From: Paracoccaceae bacterium
GTDB taxonomy: Bacteria > Pseudomonadota > Alphaproteobacteria > Rhodobacterales > Rhodobacteraceae
Assembly (NCBI GenBank): GCA_014872875.1
Contig: WKFI01000011.1
Coordinates: 372,001 to 436,000 of the forward strand
Length of the DNA: 64,000 nt
Direction: 5' to 3'
Notes under the pieces: generated by a model
Database searches by the model: none
What the model was told of the DNA's origin: nothing
The model's input: only the letters and a program-made list of their open reading frames with translations
Shown: positions 18,133-27,308 of the stretch, in pieces
Position numbering within the stretch: position 1 is the first letter of the stretch
Layout of the letters: the number at the start of each line of letters is the position of its first letter
Position numbers and translations under genes: made by a program

Positions 18133-20228
18133 CACGAGGCTTCCTTGTTCAGATCATCGAAGGTGCGGCCTTCGGCCACCAGTTGCTCCAGCAGCGGCGC
18201 GGGCTGCCAGAAATAGTCGTCTTCCTCGGCATAGCGTTTGATGTCGGCCAGCAGGTCGGGAAGGCCGACGATATCTGCCCATTTCAATGGGCCGCCATTG
18301 TAGCGCGGGAAACCATAGCCGAAGAGTAGCGTCATATCGACGTCCAGCGGACGGCGCGCAATGCCTTCACCCACAACCTTGGCCGCTTCGTTGACCATGG
18401 CCGCCATGTATTTGCGCACGATTTCTTCGTCGCTGAATTCTCGCGGGGTGATGCCTTTTTCGGCGCGTTCCGCCTCGATCAGCTCCATGACTTCAGGATT
18501 GGGAGACGCGCTGCGCTTGTCTTCGCCGTAGACGTAATAGCCCTTGCCGGTCTTCTGGCCGAAATTGCCCCCTTCGCACAGCTTGTCCGCGTACGAGCTG
18601 TCACGGGCACGTGGGTCCATACCTTCGGCACGCTTGCGTTTGCGCACGGCCCAGCCGATGTCCAGACCGGCCAGATCCGACACAGCAAACGGTCCCATCG
18701 CAAAACCGAACGCAGTCATGGCCTTGTCGATCTGGAACGGCGATGCGCCATCCAGAACCATGTGATCTGCCGCAGTCCTGTAGGTCGCAAGAATGCGGTT
18801 GCCGATGAACCCGTCACAGACACCTGCCCGGACCGAGATTTTGCGCAGCCGCTTGCCCAGATCAAAGCCGGTCGCCACCACGTCAATGGCCGTGCGATCG
18901 GCAACAACAACTTCCAGCAGCTTCATCACATGCGCAGGCGAGAAAAAGTGCAGCCCGATCACGTCTTCGGGGCGCGACGTGCAGGCGGCAATTTCATTCA
19001 CATCCAGATAGGAGGTGTTCGAGGCCAGAATGGCCCCCGGTTTGCACACGATGTCGAGTTTCTTGAAGACCTGTTTCTTGACTTCCATGTCCTCGAACAC
19101 GGCCTCGATAACCAGATCCACTTCGCTCAAGGCTTCATAGTCGGTGGCCATGGTCAACGCCTGGTTGGTCAGGGCATCGAACTGCTCTGCGCTGATCTTG
19201 CCACGCTTCAGGGCACCTTGCAGATTGCCTTCGATACGGCCCTTGGCCGCGGCTGCGGCATCGTCGTTCATTTCCAGCAACGTGACGTTCAGCCCGGCCA
19301 ACAGCGCAGCGGTTGCAATCCCGGCCCCCATGGTGCCGCCTCCGATAACGGCAATCGCCTCCAGAGGACGCGGCTCAATCCCTTTCAGTTCCGGCAGCTT
19401 CGACACCGCGCGTTCCGAGAAGAAGGCATGGATCAGCCCCTGGCGCTGGTCTGTGTTCATCAGTTCCATGAACAATTCACGCTCGCGCTTCATACCGGCT
19501 TCAAAGCTCTCCGCTTCGCAAGCGGCCTGAACGGCCCGCACCGCGACTGCCGGCGACAGCTGGCCCCGGCCCTTTTTCAGTACCTTGTCATACACCGCAT
19601 CGAAATCGACAGCAGCCGGGGCAGGCATCTCACCCACAGCCCGACGCGGAGCACCGCTGTCCAGCAATTCCTGCGCATAAGCCAGGCCGATCTCGCGCGG
19701 CTCTCCTTCCTCTACCTTGTCGATCACGCCGAGTTTCAGCGCCTCGGCCGAACCGATGTGACGGCCCGAGGTGATCAAATCCAACGCAGCCTCGACACCC
19801 GCGACACGCGGCAGACGCTGAGTTCCCCCCGCACCCGGCAGGATACCCAGATGCACTTCGGGCAGACCGACTTTGGCCGACGGCACGGCGATCCGATAGT
19901 GCGACGACAACGCAACCTCGAGCCCGCCCCCCAATGCAGTACCATGCAAGGCCGAAACAACCAGCAGCGGCGATGCTTCGATCCGGGCACAGAGGTCCGG
20001 CAACCAAGGGGCCCGCGGCGGCTTGCCGAATTCACGAATATCAGCACCAGCAAAATAGGTTCGACCGGTACCATAGATCAGGACCGCTTTTGCGCCCTCG
20101 GCTTCGGCCCGTTCAATGCCGGCCTGCAGGCCCTGGCGCACGGCCAGACCCAGCGCATTCACCGGCGGGTTGTTGGCTGCCAATACCGCAATGTCACCTA
20201 CGCGCTCATAATTGATGGCGTCGCTCAT
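18132..20228 (-). CDS. Bifunctional enoyl-CoA hydratase / 3-hydroxyacyl-CoA dehydrogenase (FadJ-like)
   Basis: A 698-residue multifunctional beta-oxidation protein. Residues about 1-190 are a crotonase domain ([24 protein letters not shown]). Residues about 290-475 are an NAD-binding hydroxyacyl-CoA dehydrogenase domain with [14 protein letters not shown], and the rest is the dehydrogenase C-terminal pair of domains ([22 protein letters not shown]). The ATG at 20228 has AAGGAGAGG upstream. A TetR-type palindrome about 60 nt upstream matches the one before the paa operon. It is the first gene of the unit with the thiolase. Confidence 0.92.
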   Translation of the reverse strand: MSDAINYERVGDIAVLAANNPPVNALGLAVRQGLQAGIERAEAEGAKAVLIYGTGRTYFAGADIREFGKPPRAPWLPDLCARIEASPLLVVSALHGTALGGGLEVALSSHYRIAVPSAKVGLPEVHLGILPGAGGTQRLPRVAGVEAALDLITSGRHIGSAEALKLGVIDKVEEGEPREIGLAYAQELLDSGAPRRAVGEMPAPAAVDFDAVYDKVLKKGRGQLSPAVAVRAVQAACEAESFEAGMKRERELFMELMNTDQRQGLIHAFFSERAVSKLPELKGIEPRPLEAIAVIGGGTMGAGIATAALLAGLNVTLLEMNDDAAAAAKGRIEGNLQGALKRGKISAEQFDALTNQALTMATDYEALSEVDLVIEAVFEDMEVKKQVFKKLDIVCKPGAILASNTSYLDVNEIAACTSRPEDVIGLHFFSPAHVMKLLEVVVADRTAIDVVATGFDLGKRLRKISVRAGVCDGFIGNRILATYRTAADHMVLDGASPFQIDKAMTAFGFAMGPFAVSDLAGLDIGWAVRKRKRAEGMDPRARDSSYADKLCEGGNFGQKTGKGYYVYGEDKRSASPNPEVMELIEAERAEKGITPREFSDEEIVRKYMAAMVNEAAKVVGEGIARRPLDVDMTLLFGYGFPRYNGGPLKWADIVGLPDLLADIKRYAEEDDYFWQPAPLLEQLVAEGRTFDDLNKEAS

Positions 20229-20286
20229 GGTCGTTGTCCTCTCCTTGCCTGGCACGCGGTGGTGCCGAACTTCCCTGAAATAAATA

Positions 20287-20304
20287 ACCGACCGTTCGGT
20301 CGTC
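20287..20304. promoter_or_regulatory. TetR-type palindrome upstream of the fadJ-like gene
   Basis: ACCGACCGTTCGGTCG with arms CGACCG and CGGTCG around TT (20289-20302). The site before the paa operon (52145-52163) shares ACCGAC-N3-CGGTCG. It lies 59 nt upstream of the minus-strand start, flanked by TAAATAA and TATTTA. Probable repressor site, perhaps for the TetR protein at 61122. Confidence 0.6.
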
Positions 20305-20484
20305 GTATTTATCGGTTAGCCCAACTGCCGACACAAAGCAAATCCCGTCTGGGGATTTGGATGAATTCTTCAATGCCGCGTTGCACTCTCCTCGCCGGGC
20401 TTGCATTCAAAGATCCGCAAAGCGGAACAGTGTTTCACATTTTGATGCAGACTAGTCAGACGTTTCAAACAGGATCAAGAATAA

Positions 20485-20512
20485 ATTGGGCGCCCGCAAT
20501 GGGGCGCCCAAT
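20485..20512 (-). terminator. Terminator after the UPF0261 gene
   Basis: Perfect 11-bp stem ATTGGGCGCCC / GGGCGCCCAAT with a 6-nt loop, 41 nt after the minus-strand stop at 20553. On the minus strand it is followed by a short T-rich stretch (TTATTCTTG), so it is a moderate terminator. Confidence 0.65.
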
Positions 20513-20552
20513 CTACGTTCCGTCACATATGTCTTCGGGAATGACTGACCCG

Positions 20553-21785
20553 TCAGGACGTCTTCACCGTCCCATCTGCAACCCAGCCATCAAAGATCTC
20601 CAATGCCTTATCGCAGAAGGCGGCGTCATTGATGTGATCAGGCATCGCATGCAGAGAGACGCTCCCGGGGCAACCTTGCCGGATTTCGTCGCAAAACGCG
20701 GCCAGCCCTTCGGCATCATGCAGGTCCGCACCGGGGCGGTCCCATTCGTTGCACCCGCCTTCGGGCAAAAGCAGCGCGACCGGTGCGGTAGCCGACGCAA
20801 GTTTGCTACAGATCGCTTGCGCGACCTGTCGGCGTTCATCGCCATCCAACGCAGCCGAGGTCAGTAGGCGGTTGTGGGCGTGGGTCGGACGGCCTTGCAA
20901 TTGCAGCGGGGTATCTTGCCAACCGATGAAATCCACGAGATCGTAACATCCCGGCGCCACCAGTTGCGGCGTGCCAGACGCCCCCGCGTTGGTCATCCGG
21001 TCGGCCCCGGCGCTGAGCCCGCCAAAGATATGGTTGGCCACCTCTTGCGGGGCAAAATCGAACACTGCAGCAAAGGCACCTTCGGCAGCCAAGCTTTCAA
21101 ATGCCCGCCCGCCCATGCCAGTGGCGTGGAAAACCGCGACCTCAAAACCGCGTGCCTCCAGCGCCGGTTTCAGCGTCACCATGTACCTAAGCACAGTCTT
21201 TCCAAACGACGTCATGCCAATCAGCGGACGGTCACGCTTTGGCGGCTCGACCGCCCGAGCGGCGCCCAGAACCGCGCCTGCCGCCTGCGACAGAGACGCC
21301 TTGCAGATCGAATTCAGACCATAAAGCCCCCCAGCCCACAGAATCATCTGCACATCCGCCGGCAGACGTTCGGGTGGAATCAGAGGGGAGAAGGAAACCG
21401 TTGAGACCACGTATTTTGGCACCCCAACCGGCAAAGCCGCACACAGATCCAGAGCCAGATCGGTGCCCATGGTGCCGCCCAGCACAATCACACCGTTGAT
21501 GCGACCAGCCCGATGCAGCTCCAGCGCTTTGGCAGCCGATCCCCGCGCCATGATCTGCATGGCAGTGTTTTCATCCCCCGAATCGATGGCTTCCTGGATT
21601 GAGCTTCCACCCGCTTCGGCCACGTCATGCTTGCTGACATCAGTGGGTTGTGACGGGTCCCCCAGAACGCTCACATCCATGGACAGGACCTTGCCACCCT
21701 GCGCGCGGATCACGTCCGACAGGTAGTGCAGCTCATCATCTTTGGTGTCATAGGTTCCGGCGACGAGAATGGTCTTGTCTGTCAT
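20553..21785 (-). CDS. UPF0261 / Tm-1-like ATP-binding protein
   Basis: A 410-residue member of the UPF0261 (Tm-1-like) family. The N terminus KTILVAGTYDTKDDELHYL is the family nucleotide-binding segment. GGTMGTDLALDLCAALPVGVPKYVVSTV and GMTSFGKTVLRYM mark the two domains, and a C-terminal TIM-barrel-like part includes the AMPDHINDAAF segment. The plant Tm-1 protein of this family binds ATP and blocks tobamovirus replication; the bacterial role is not established. It is encoded 7 nt after the aldehyde dehydrogenase, so it may serve the same catabolic unit. Confidence 0.82.
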   Translation of the reverse strand: MTDKTILVAGTYDTKDDELHYLSDVIRAQGGKVLSMDVSVLGDPSQPTDVSKHDVAEAGGSSIQEAIDSGDENTAMQIMARGSAAKALELHRAGRINGVIVLGGTMGTDLALDLCAALPVGVPKYVVSTVSFSPLIPPERLPADVQMILWAGGLYGLNSICKASLSQAAGAVLGAARAVEPPKRDRPLIGMTSFGKTVLRYMVTLKPALEARGFEVAVFHATGMGGRAFESLAAEGAFAAVFDFAPQEVANHIFGGLSAGADRMTNAGASGTPQLVAPGCYDLVDFIGWQDTPLQLQGRPTHAHNRLLTSAALDGDERRQVAQAICSKLASATAPVALLLPEGGCNEWDRPGADLHDAEGLAAFCDEIRQGCPGSVSLHAMPDHINDAAFCDKALEIFDGWVADGTVKTS

Positions 21786-21792
21786 GTTTCCC

Positions 21793-23277
21793 TCACAACT
21801 GAATCCAGGCGGTTTTCAGATCGACATATTTGTCGAGCGCATGCAGGGACTTGTCGTGCCCGTTGCCGGATTGCCCGACCCCGCCCAATGGCACCGTATT
21901 GTCGGCGCCACCATAAGTATTCACATGGACGACCCCGGCACGGATGCCAGCCACCATCCGGTGCGCACGGCTCAGATCCTTGGTCCAAACCGCAGCGGCC
22001 AGACCAAAATCGGTGGCATTGGCAAGGCTCAGCGCCTCCTCTTCGGTTTCGAATTTGGTCACCGCCAGCACCGGTCCAAACACTTCCTGCTGGAACAGGG
22101 TCGCGTCGCGGGTCACGTTCTGAACGATGGTCGGTGCCATATAGGTTCCGCCCGTATCCGCCAGAATGCGCGTGCCGCCTGTGATCACTTCACCGCCTTC
22201 AGGACCAGCCTTGTCCATGAAGGACAGGTTGCGGGCCAGCTGATCTTCGGAATTCACGGCACCGATCTGCGACCTTAGATCCAGTGGATCACCCACTTGC
22301 AACGCTTCGGCCTCGGCCTTCAAGAGCGCGACAAATTCGTCGTGAATGTCGCTCTGTACCAGCAACCGAGATCCCGCCACGCAGACCTGGCCCGAATTGC
22401 GGAAGATCCCCGCCGCCGACACCTTCGCGGCCTTCATCAGATCCGGCGCGTCAGCGAAAACGATGTTGGGGGACTTCCCACCCAGTTCCAGATAACAGCG
22501 TTTCAGGTTCGACCGGGCCGAAGCTTCGAGCAGCCGACGCCCCGTCGCACCCGAACCAGTAAAGGTCAGTACGTCCACATCCATATGCATCGACAGAGCC
22601 GCGCCGGTTTCCGCGCCGGATCCGGTGACCACATTCAGCACCCCATCGGGCAGGCCGCATTCGGCGCAGATCTGCGCCAGCCGCAGCAGGGACAACGATG
22701 CGGTTTCGGCCGGCTTCAACACCACTGAATTGCCCATCGCCAGCGCCGGGGCCAGCTTCCACGCGCCGATCATCAGGGGGAAGTTCCAGGGCACGATCGC
22801 CCCTACAACCCCCACCGGCGCCTTGTGCACCAGCCCCAGCACATCCGGAGCAGTGGGCGCGATCTCTCCGCCCACCTTGTCCAGCGCCTCGGCATAATAC
22901 CTGAACGTACCAGCCGCCGATCCCGGCTCGGCCTTCAGGGCCATGTTGAATTCGGTTCCGTTGTCGCGCACGCCCAGCACGGCCAGTTCGACCGCCTCGG
23001 CTTCGATCCGATCCGCGATCCTGTGCAGAACCTTCTTGCGCGCCGCCGGAGCCAATCGGGACCAGCGGCCATCCTCGAACGCGGCCCGGGCTGCCGCCAC
23101 AGCGCGATCCACATCCGCGGCAGAGGCGCCCGCGAGTGTCGTCAGAACAGACCCGTCAATCGGCGAAGTCGCTTCGAGTGGCGTGCCCGTACCTGCTTGC
23201 CACGATCCTTCAAGAAAGAGTTTCTGCGGCGTAACATCAGCTTGCCGAAGCGAATTGATGAGTTCCTGGTCTGCCAT
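21793..23277 (-). CDS. Aldehyde dehydrogenase family protein
   Basis: NAD(P)-dependent aldehyde dehydrogenase of 494 residues: PWNFPLMIGAWKLAPALA, Glu265 in LELGGKSPN and the nucleophile Cys299 in NSGQVCVAGSR. Closest in style to PuuC/gamma-aminobutyraldehyde-type enzymes. The ATG at 23277 has AAGGAGG at good distance, although 136 nt of the gene lie under the 3' end of tctA. With a class III aminotransferase and a transporter nearby, it may oxidise the semialdehyde left after transamination; inference. Confidence 0.9.
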   Translation of the reverse strand: MADQELINSLRQADVTPQKLFLEGSWQAGTGTPLEATSPIDGSVLTTLAGASAADVDRAVAAARAAFEDGRWSRLAPAARKKVLHRIADRIEAEAVELAVLGVRDNGTEFNMALKAEPGSAAGTFRYYAEALDKVGGEIAPTAPDVLGLVHKAPVGVVGAIVPWNFPLMIGAWKLAPALAMGNSVVLKPAETASLSLLRLAQICAECGLPDGVLNVVTGSGAETGAALSMHMDVDVLTFTGSGATGRRLLEASARSNLKRCYLELGGKSPNIVFADAPDLMKAAKVSAAGIFRNSGQVCVAGSRLLVQSDIHDEFVALLKAEAEALQVGDPLDLRSQIGAVNSEDQLARNLSFMDKAGPEGGEVITGGTRILADTGGTYMAPTIVQNVTRDATLFQQEVFGPVLAVTKFETEEEALSLANATDFGLAAAVWTKDLSRAHRMVAGIRAGVVHVNTYGGADNTVPLGGVGQSGNGHDKSLHALDKYVDLKTAWIQL

Positions 23278-24761
23278 TCGGCCTCCTTGAGTTCCTTGCG
23301 ATCCTTCAGCACGCGGCGGATATGGATCGTCAGAACGATGATGATGATGAGAAAAAGGATGAACGCGACAGGGCGATCAATAAAATCCAGCGGTTCCTTC
23401 ACCCGGGCCATGCCGGCGCGGAGCTTCACCTCCATGATGCCTCCCAGAACCATGCCCAAAACGATGGGAACCGAAGGCAGCGACAAGCGTTTCAGAATGT
23501 ATCCGATCACACCGAAGACCGCAGCCAACACGCAATCCGCAGCCGAATTGCGCAAGGAATAGACCCCCACGAAAGACAGGGTCAGAATGCAGACACCCAG
23601 AAAACGGTTCGGGATGCGCACCACTTGGATCAACGACTTGGTGGCGAAAAGCAGGAAGATCAGCACCAGCACATTCAGGATCAGCAGTGCCAGATACAGC
23701 GCCACCACAAAATCCATCTGGTTCTGGAACAGCCCCGGCCCCGGCACCACGTTGTGCACGTAGAACACCGACAGCATCATCGCGGTCAGCGCCTCACCCG
23801 GAATTCCCAGCGCCAAGAGCGGCACCATGGCCGCGGCGGGCACGGCGTTGTTGGCGGTTTCAGCGGCGATCAGCCCTTCGGACGAGCCATTGCCGAAATC
23901 CTGTGGCCGCTTGGACGTTCGCTGAGCGTAGGTATAGGACATGAACTGGGCGGTGAACTCCCCCACACCCGGGATCATGCCCATGACGACACCAAAGGCA
24001 GCTGAAACACTGGCGACGCGCGGATGCCGCCCCAGTTCGCGCAGACCTTGGAACATACCGCCGCGCAGCTTGGTCAGCCGGATGCGTTCATCTTCGTCCG
24101 TCAGAAGAACAAAAGCCTGCGAAATCGCAAACAGCCCCAGAACCACGACGATCAGGTTGATGCCACCGCCCAGGAAATCCGACCCGAACGTGTAGCGCTG
24201 CGAGTATTTCACAGGTTCCAGACCGATGGTTTGCAGGAAGATGCCGAACGCAGCCAAAGCACCGGCGATCAGCGCCTGTCCACGGTGGGCCACGACCACA
24301 AGGATCAAACCCAGCAATGCAGCCAGGAAAATCTCTCGCGAACCGAACATCGGTGCCACCTTGGCCAGCACCGGCGCAAACAGGATCAGACAAATGACCG
24401 AGAAGATGCCGCCGAAGAAGGACGCCGAGTAAGCCAGCGATAGCGCGCGCCTTGGTTCGCCCCGGGCGGTCATGGGATAACCGTCATAGGTGGTCAGCGC
24501 GTTGACCGCCGTGCCGGGCGTATTGATCAGAATGGCCGGGATCGCGCCGCCATACATGGACGAGCCATAGATCCCCAGAAGCACCGTCAAGCCAACGATG
24601 GGATCCATGGAGAAGGTCGCGGGCAGCAGGATCGCAATGGCAACCGCCGGGCCAACGCCCGGGATGGCACCGATCAGCACACCACCCACCGAGCCTGTCA
24701 GCAGAGCCAGCGCCACATCCCAGCGCATCAGGATTTCGAATGCGGAAATCAGAAGGTCCAT
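23142..24761 (-). CDS. tctA: Tripartite tricarboxylate transporter, large membrane subunit TctA
   Basis: Large permease of a TTT-family secondary transporter, 539 residues with about twelve hydrophobic segments. The family signatures GAIPGVGPAVAIAILLP (about 30-46), GSSMYGGAIPAILINTPGT and MIPGVGEFTAQFMSY are present, and the membrane part ends near residue 485. The last 45 residues are basic, are not typical of TctA and overlap the aldehyde dehydrogenase gene out of frame, suggesting loss of the original stop. It works with TctB and the binding protein TctC. Confidence 0.92.
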   Translation of the reverse strand: MDLLISAFEILMRWDVALALLTGSVGGVLIGAIPGVGPAVAIAILLPATFSMDPIVGLTVLLGIYGSSMYGGAIPAILINTPGTAVNALTTYDGYPMTARGEPRRALSLAYSASFFGGIFSVICLILFAPVLAKVAPMFGSREIFLAALLGLILVVVAHRGQALIAGALAAFGIFLQTIGLEPVKYSQRYTFGSDFLGGGINLIVVVLGLFAISQAFVLLTDEDERIRLTKLRGGMFQGLRELGRHPRVASVSAAFGVVMGMIPGVGEFTAQFMSYTYAQRTSKRPQDFGNGSSEGLIAAETANNAVPAAAMVPLLALGIPGEALTAMMLSVFYVHNVVPGPGLFQNQMDFVVALYLALLILNVLVLIFLLFATKSLIQVVRIPNRFLGVCILTLSFVGVYSLRNSAADCVLAAVFGVIGYILKRLSLPSVPIVLGMVLGGIMEVKLRAGMARVKEPLDFIDRPVAFILFLIIIIVLTIHIRRVLKDRKELKEAEWQTRNSSIRFGKLMLRRRNSFLKDRGKQVRARHSKRLRRLTGLF

Positions 24762-24774
24762 GCCGGATCAGCCC

Positions 24775-25305
24775 TTACAGATACAGAATGAAGAACGAGC
24801 GCAGCCCGCCGGGCAGGTACTCGTACAGCAGAGCACCGGGGATCTTCACCGACAGCAGCCCCTTGAACAGAACCACCACAGCCACGGCAAACACCACGCT
24901 GATCCCCAACATAAAGCGGGTGCGATACCCCATGCGCCAGCTCAGCGCCGGAACAAAGATCAGGGTCACGGGCAGGTACCCAATGATCGGAACCGCCACG
25001 ACATACCCCATGAACCAGCCCGCGAATTCCAGCACGACGAACCACTTGCGGACTTCCCAGAAGTCGTACCTTGTCGCGCGCCACCAAGGCAGCCGGTACA
25101 GATGAAGCCCGCCGAAAAGCACCATCAACCCCAACCCGATTGCGGGCCAGAAGCGCGGCTGGGCCACGAATTTGGACTTTTCAACCCAGCGGGTCTGATC
25201 GGGGATCAGCGCCAGAAGGACAGCCGAGAACAGGAAGAAAAACAGCGCAAAGATCAGCTGGCCGCGCCTTGGTCCGACAAAGCGTCGTTCTTTTTCGGTG
25301 GGCAT
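24775..25305 (-). CDS. tctB: Tripartite tricarboxylate transporter, small membrane subunit TctB
   Basis: Small membrane subunit, 176 residues, four predicted helices at about 18-36, 52-70, 90-115 and 130-155. Low sequence conservation is normal for TctB; the call rests on size, topology and position between tctC and tctA. It starts at the ATG at 25305, 63 nt after tctC, with a strong hairpin in the gap. Confidence 0.85.
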   Translation of the reverse strand: MPTEKERRFVGPRRGQLIFALFFFLFSAVLLALIPDQTRWVEKSKFVAQPRFWPAIGLGLMVLFGGLHLYRLPWWRATRYDFWEVRKWFVVLEFAGWFMGYVVAVPIIGYLPVTLIFVPALSWRMGYRTRFMLGISVVFAVAVVVLFKGLLSVKIPGALLYEYLPGGLRSFFILYL

Positions 25306-25329
25306 TTGCGGGATCTCTCAGAAGATTGC

Positions 25330-25357
25330 ACGGGCCGGGGCCAAAGCCCCGCCCCGT
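25330..25357. promoter_or_regulatory. Stem-loop between tctC and tctB
   Basis: ACGGGCCGGGGC, loop CAAA, GCCCCGCCCCGT: twelve base pairs with one mismatch and no T-run. Placed after the binding-protein gene, it may protect the tctC message from 3' decay and raise TctC over TctB/TctA. Confidence 0.5.
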
Positions 25358-25368
25358 TGGCAGGAAAT

Positions 25369-26313
25369 TTACTGGAGCAGTTCGCCGATACGGGCAACTG
25401 TCTCGATGTCGTTGGCCACGCGAGCAGCCGAGTCATCGGCATTCTGCCAGTAGACCAGCGCTCCGGTTTCCTTGGCTACGGCCTGGGCCCGATCGCTCAT
25501 CACCGTCTTTTCAGCCACGGCAATGATCTTGTCGCGCACATCCTGTGGGGTGTCCTTGGTCACGAACAGACCGTTCCACAGGGCGATGTTCAGGCTGCTG
25601 TCCAGCTCACCAATGGTCGGCGTATCCGGGACCAGCGGGATTCGTTCGTCGGTGATCGACACCAGCACCTTGACCTGATCCAGACAGGGCAGGATCAACT
25701 GAAGCGTCGTGTTGATCACATCCGCGTCGCCCGAGGCCAGAGTGTTGCAATCCAGCGCGTCAAACGCTGCGTCCGAGCCCCAGTTGAAACCCGCATTGAC
25801 CGCGAACGCCTTGGTCACCTGGGTCGGGGTCAGCACGTCGCCGAAATGGCCCAGCGCCACGTCATTGGACTTGGCATGTTCGGCCAGTTCCGCCATCGAG
25901 CTGTAAGGCGCATCCGCCGATGCCGCAATCACGAACGGATAAGTCAGAAAGATCCCCAGCGGGTCGAACTTGGCCGGGGTCAGCGGCGGAATGTCGATCT
26001 GGTGGCCCACAACCGGCACGCCGATCACGAAGGACCCGATGGTATAGCCATCCGCAGGAGCATTCGCGACCTCGATCGCACCCGGGAACGGGCCGCCGCC
26101 ACCGCCGGGCTTGTTCACTACCGCTGCAGCAACGCCATATTCATTCTGGAAATCCTCGGCGATCATCCGGGTCAGAACGTCTTCCAGATCACCGGGAGGC
26201 CACGGCACGATAAAGTTCACCGGCTTTTCCGGATACTCGGCCAACGCCGCACCTGCCGACAGGGTCATTGCTGCCCCCGCCAAAGCACCTTTGAGAACTG
26301 TGTCGAATTTCAT
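25369..26313 (-). CDS. tctC: Tripartite tricarboxylate transporter, periplasmic binding protein TctC
   Basis: Bug/TctC-family solute-binding protein, 314 residues. It has a Sec signal peptide (MKFDTVLKGALAGAAMTLSAGAALA), then YPEKPVNFIVPWPPGDLEDVLTR, the family start. The usual Bug segment VENRPGG is VNKPGGGG here. The ligand is a carboxylate captured in the periplasm; which one is not evident. First gene of the minus-strand unit, divergent from the IclR regulator. Confidence 0.9.
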   Translation of the reverse strand: MKFDTVLKGALAGAAMTLSAGAALAEYPEKPVNFIVPWPPGDLEDVLTRMIAEDFQNEYGVAAAVVNKPGGGGGPFPGAIEVANAPADGYTIGSFVIGVPVVGHQIDIPPLTPAKFDPLGIFLTYPFVIAASADAPYSSMAELAEHAKSNDVALGHFGDVLTPTQVTKAFAVNAGFNWGSDAAFDALDCNTLASGDADVINTTLQLILPCLDQVKVLVSITDERIPLVPDTPTIGELDSSLNIALWNGLFVTKDTPQDVRDKIIAVAEKTVMSDRAQAVAKETGALVYWQNADDSAARVANDIETVARIGELLQ

Positions 26314-26340
26314 TTGCGTCTCCCTAACTGCAACATGGAC

Positions 26341-26369
26341 TGGTTCATTATTCGAACCATTGGTTTGAA
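26341..26369. promoter_or_regulatory. Candidate IclR operator between tctC and iclR
   Basis: TTCGAACCA-T-TGGTTTGAA (26351-26369) is a 19-nt palindrome with one mismatch. An overlapping TGGTTC-N7-GAACCA starts at 26341. It sits in the 164-nt divergent region about 28 nt upstream of tctC, a fitting place for autoregulation and control of the transporter by the adjacent IclR protein. Confidence 0.6.
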
Positions 26370-26477
26370 TTTAGATTGACAGACCCCCACCCGATCTGTC
26401 AACAAAATAACATCGCAACCAATTCGATTTCGACTTGGGGACCGAAAAAACTTCGAAATGGGAGACCTGAGCCCACA

Positions 26478-27257
26478 ATGGGAACCGTAAGCAAAGCCTT
26501 GTCACTGCTGACTTTTTTTAATCACGGCAGAACCGAAATCGGGTTGAGCGACCTCACCCGCTTATCGGGCATGAACAAGGCCACGGTCTATCGGCTGATG
26601 GGAGAGCTTCAGGAATCGGGATTCGTCGAACAGGCCGACAATGACCGCTCTTATCGGCTGGGTCCGCAGGTTCTGCGTCTGGCAGCTTTGCGCGAAGCCT
26701 CGGTTCCGATTCTCTCCGTATCGCGCCGTGTCTTGCGGGACCTATCCGACGCAACCGGAGAGACAACGCATATCTCGTTGTTGCAGGGCTTGCAGCTCAA
26801 CTCGCTCTCGCATGCTTATTCGCCCCGTCACGCCACCAAGGTGATGATGGAGGACGCCGAGGTTCTGACCTATCACGCCACAGCGTCAGGTTTGGCCATC
26901 CTAGCCTTTGCGGAACCCGATTTCGTGGTCGAAGCCCTATCCGGCCCCCTGCAAGTTCACACCCCGGACACCGTGACCGATCCCAAAGCGATCCAGCAGG
27001 AGTTGGAGAACATCCGAAGCTCCGGCATTGCTCAATCCATCGGCGGCTTCGAAGCCGAAGTGCATTCCCATGCCGTCCCCGTCTTCGGGCCGGACCGCCA
27101 ACCCATAGGGGCCTTGGCGGTGGCGGCTCCGGTTTCGCGCATGACATCCTCGCTGAAACAGATCATCCGCACCGAACTGCACAGACAAGGTTTGGCCCTG
27201 ACCAACAGAATTGGCGGCATCGTGCCCACCTCCTTCCCGCAGGAGGCCGCCGCTTAG
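26478..27257 (+). CDS. IclR-family transcription regulator
   Basis: A 259-residue regulator with an N-terminal helix-turn-helix (IGLSDLTRLSGMNKATVYRLMGELQESGFVEQ, about 22-54) and a C-terminal IclR effector domain (SHAVPVFGPDRQPIGALAVAAP). Sequence upstream of the ATG at 26478 stays open to a TTG at 26376, but the family N terminus fits the ATG. Divergent from tctCBA and immediately upstream of the aminotransferase, so it probably controls both. Confidence 0.9.
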   Translation: MGTVSKALSLLTFFNHGRTEIGLSDLTRLSGMNKATVYRLMGELQESGFVEQADNDRSYRLGPQVLRLAALREASVPILSVSRRVLRDLSDATGETTHISLLQGLQLNSLSHAYSPRHATKVMMEDAEVLTYHATASGLAILAFAEPDFVVEALSGPLQVHTPDTVTDPKAIQQELENIRSSGIAQSIGGFEAEVHSHAVPVFGPDRQPIGALAVAAPVSRMTSSLKQIIRTELHRQGLALTNRIGGIVPTSFPQEAAA

Positions 27258-27308
27258 GCCTCCCCTATTGCCCACTGCCCGCTTCGGGCTGCTCACAGGA
27301 GCTGAAAG

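Larger units (their letters stand above)
20229..20552. other. Intergenic region upstream of the fadJ-like gene
   Basis: 324 nt without a gene. It holds the palindrome at 20289-20302 and the terminator hairpin at 20485-20512. A candidate minus-strand promoter for the fadJ-like gene, TTGTGT with a 17-nt spacer and GATAAA, sits just upstream of the palindrome. Nothing else was recognised. Confidence 0.6.
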
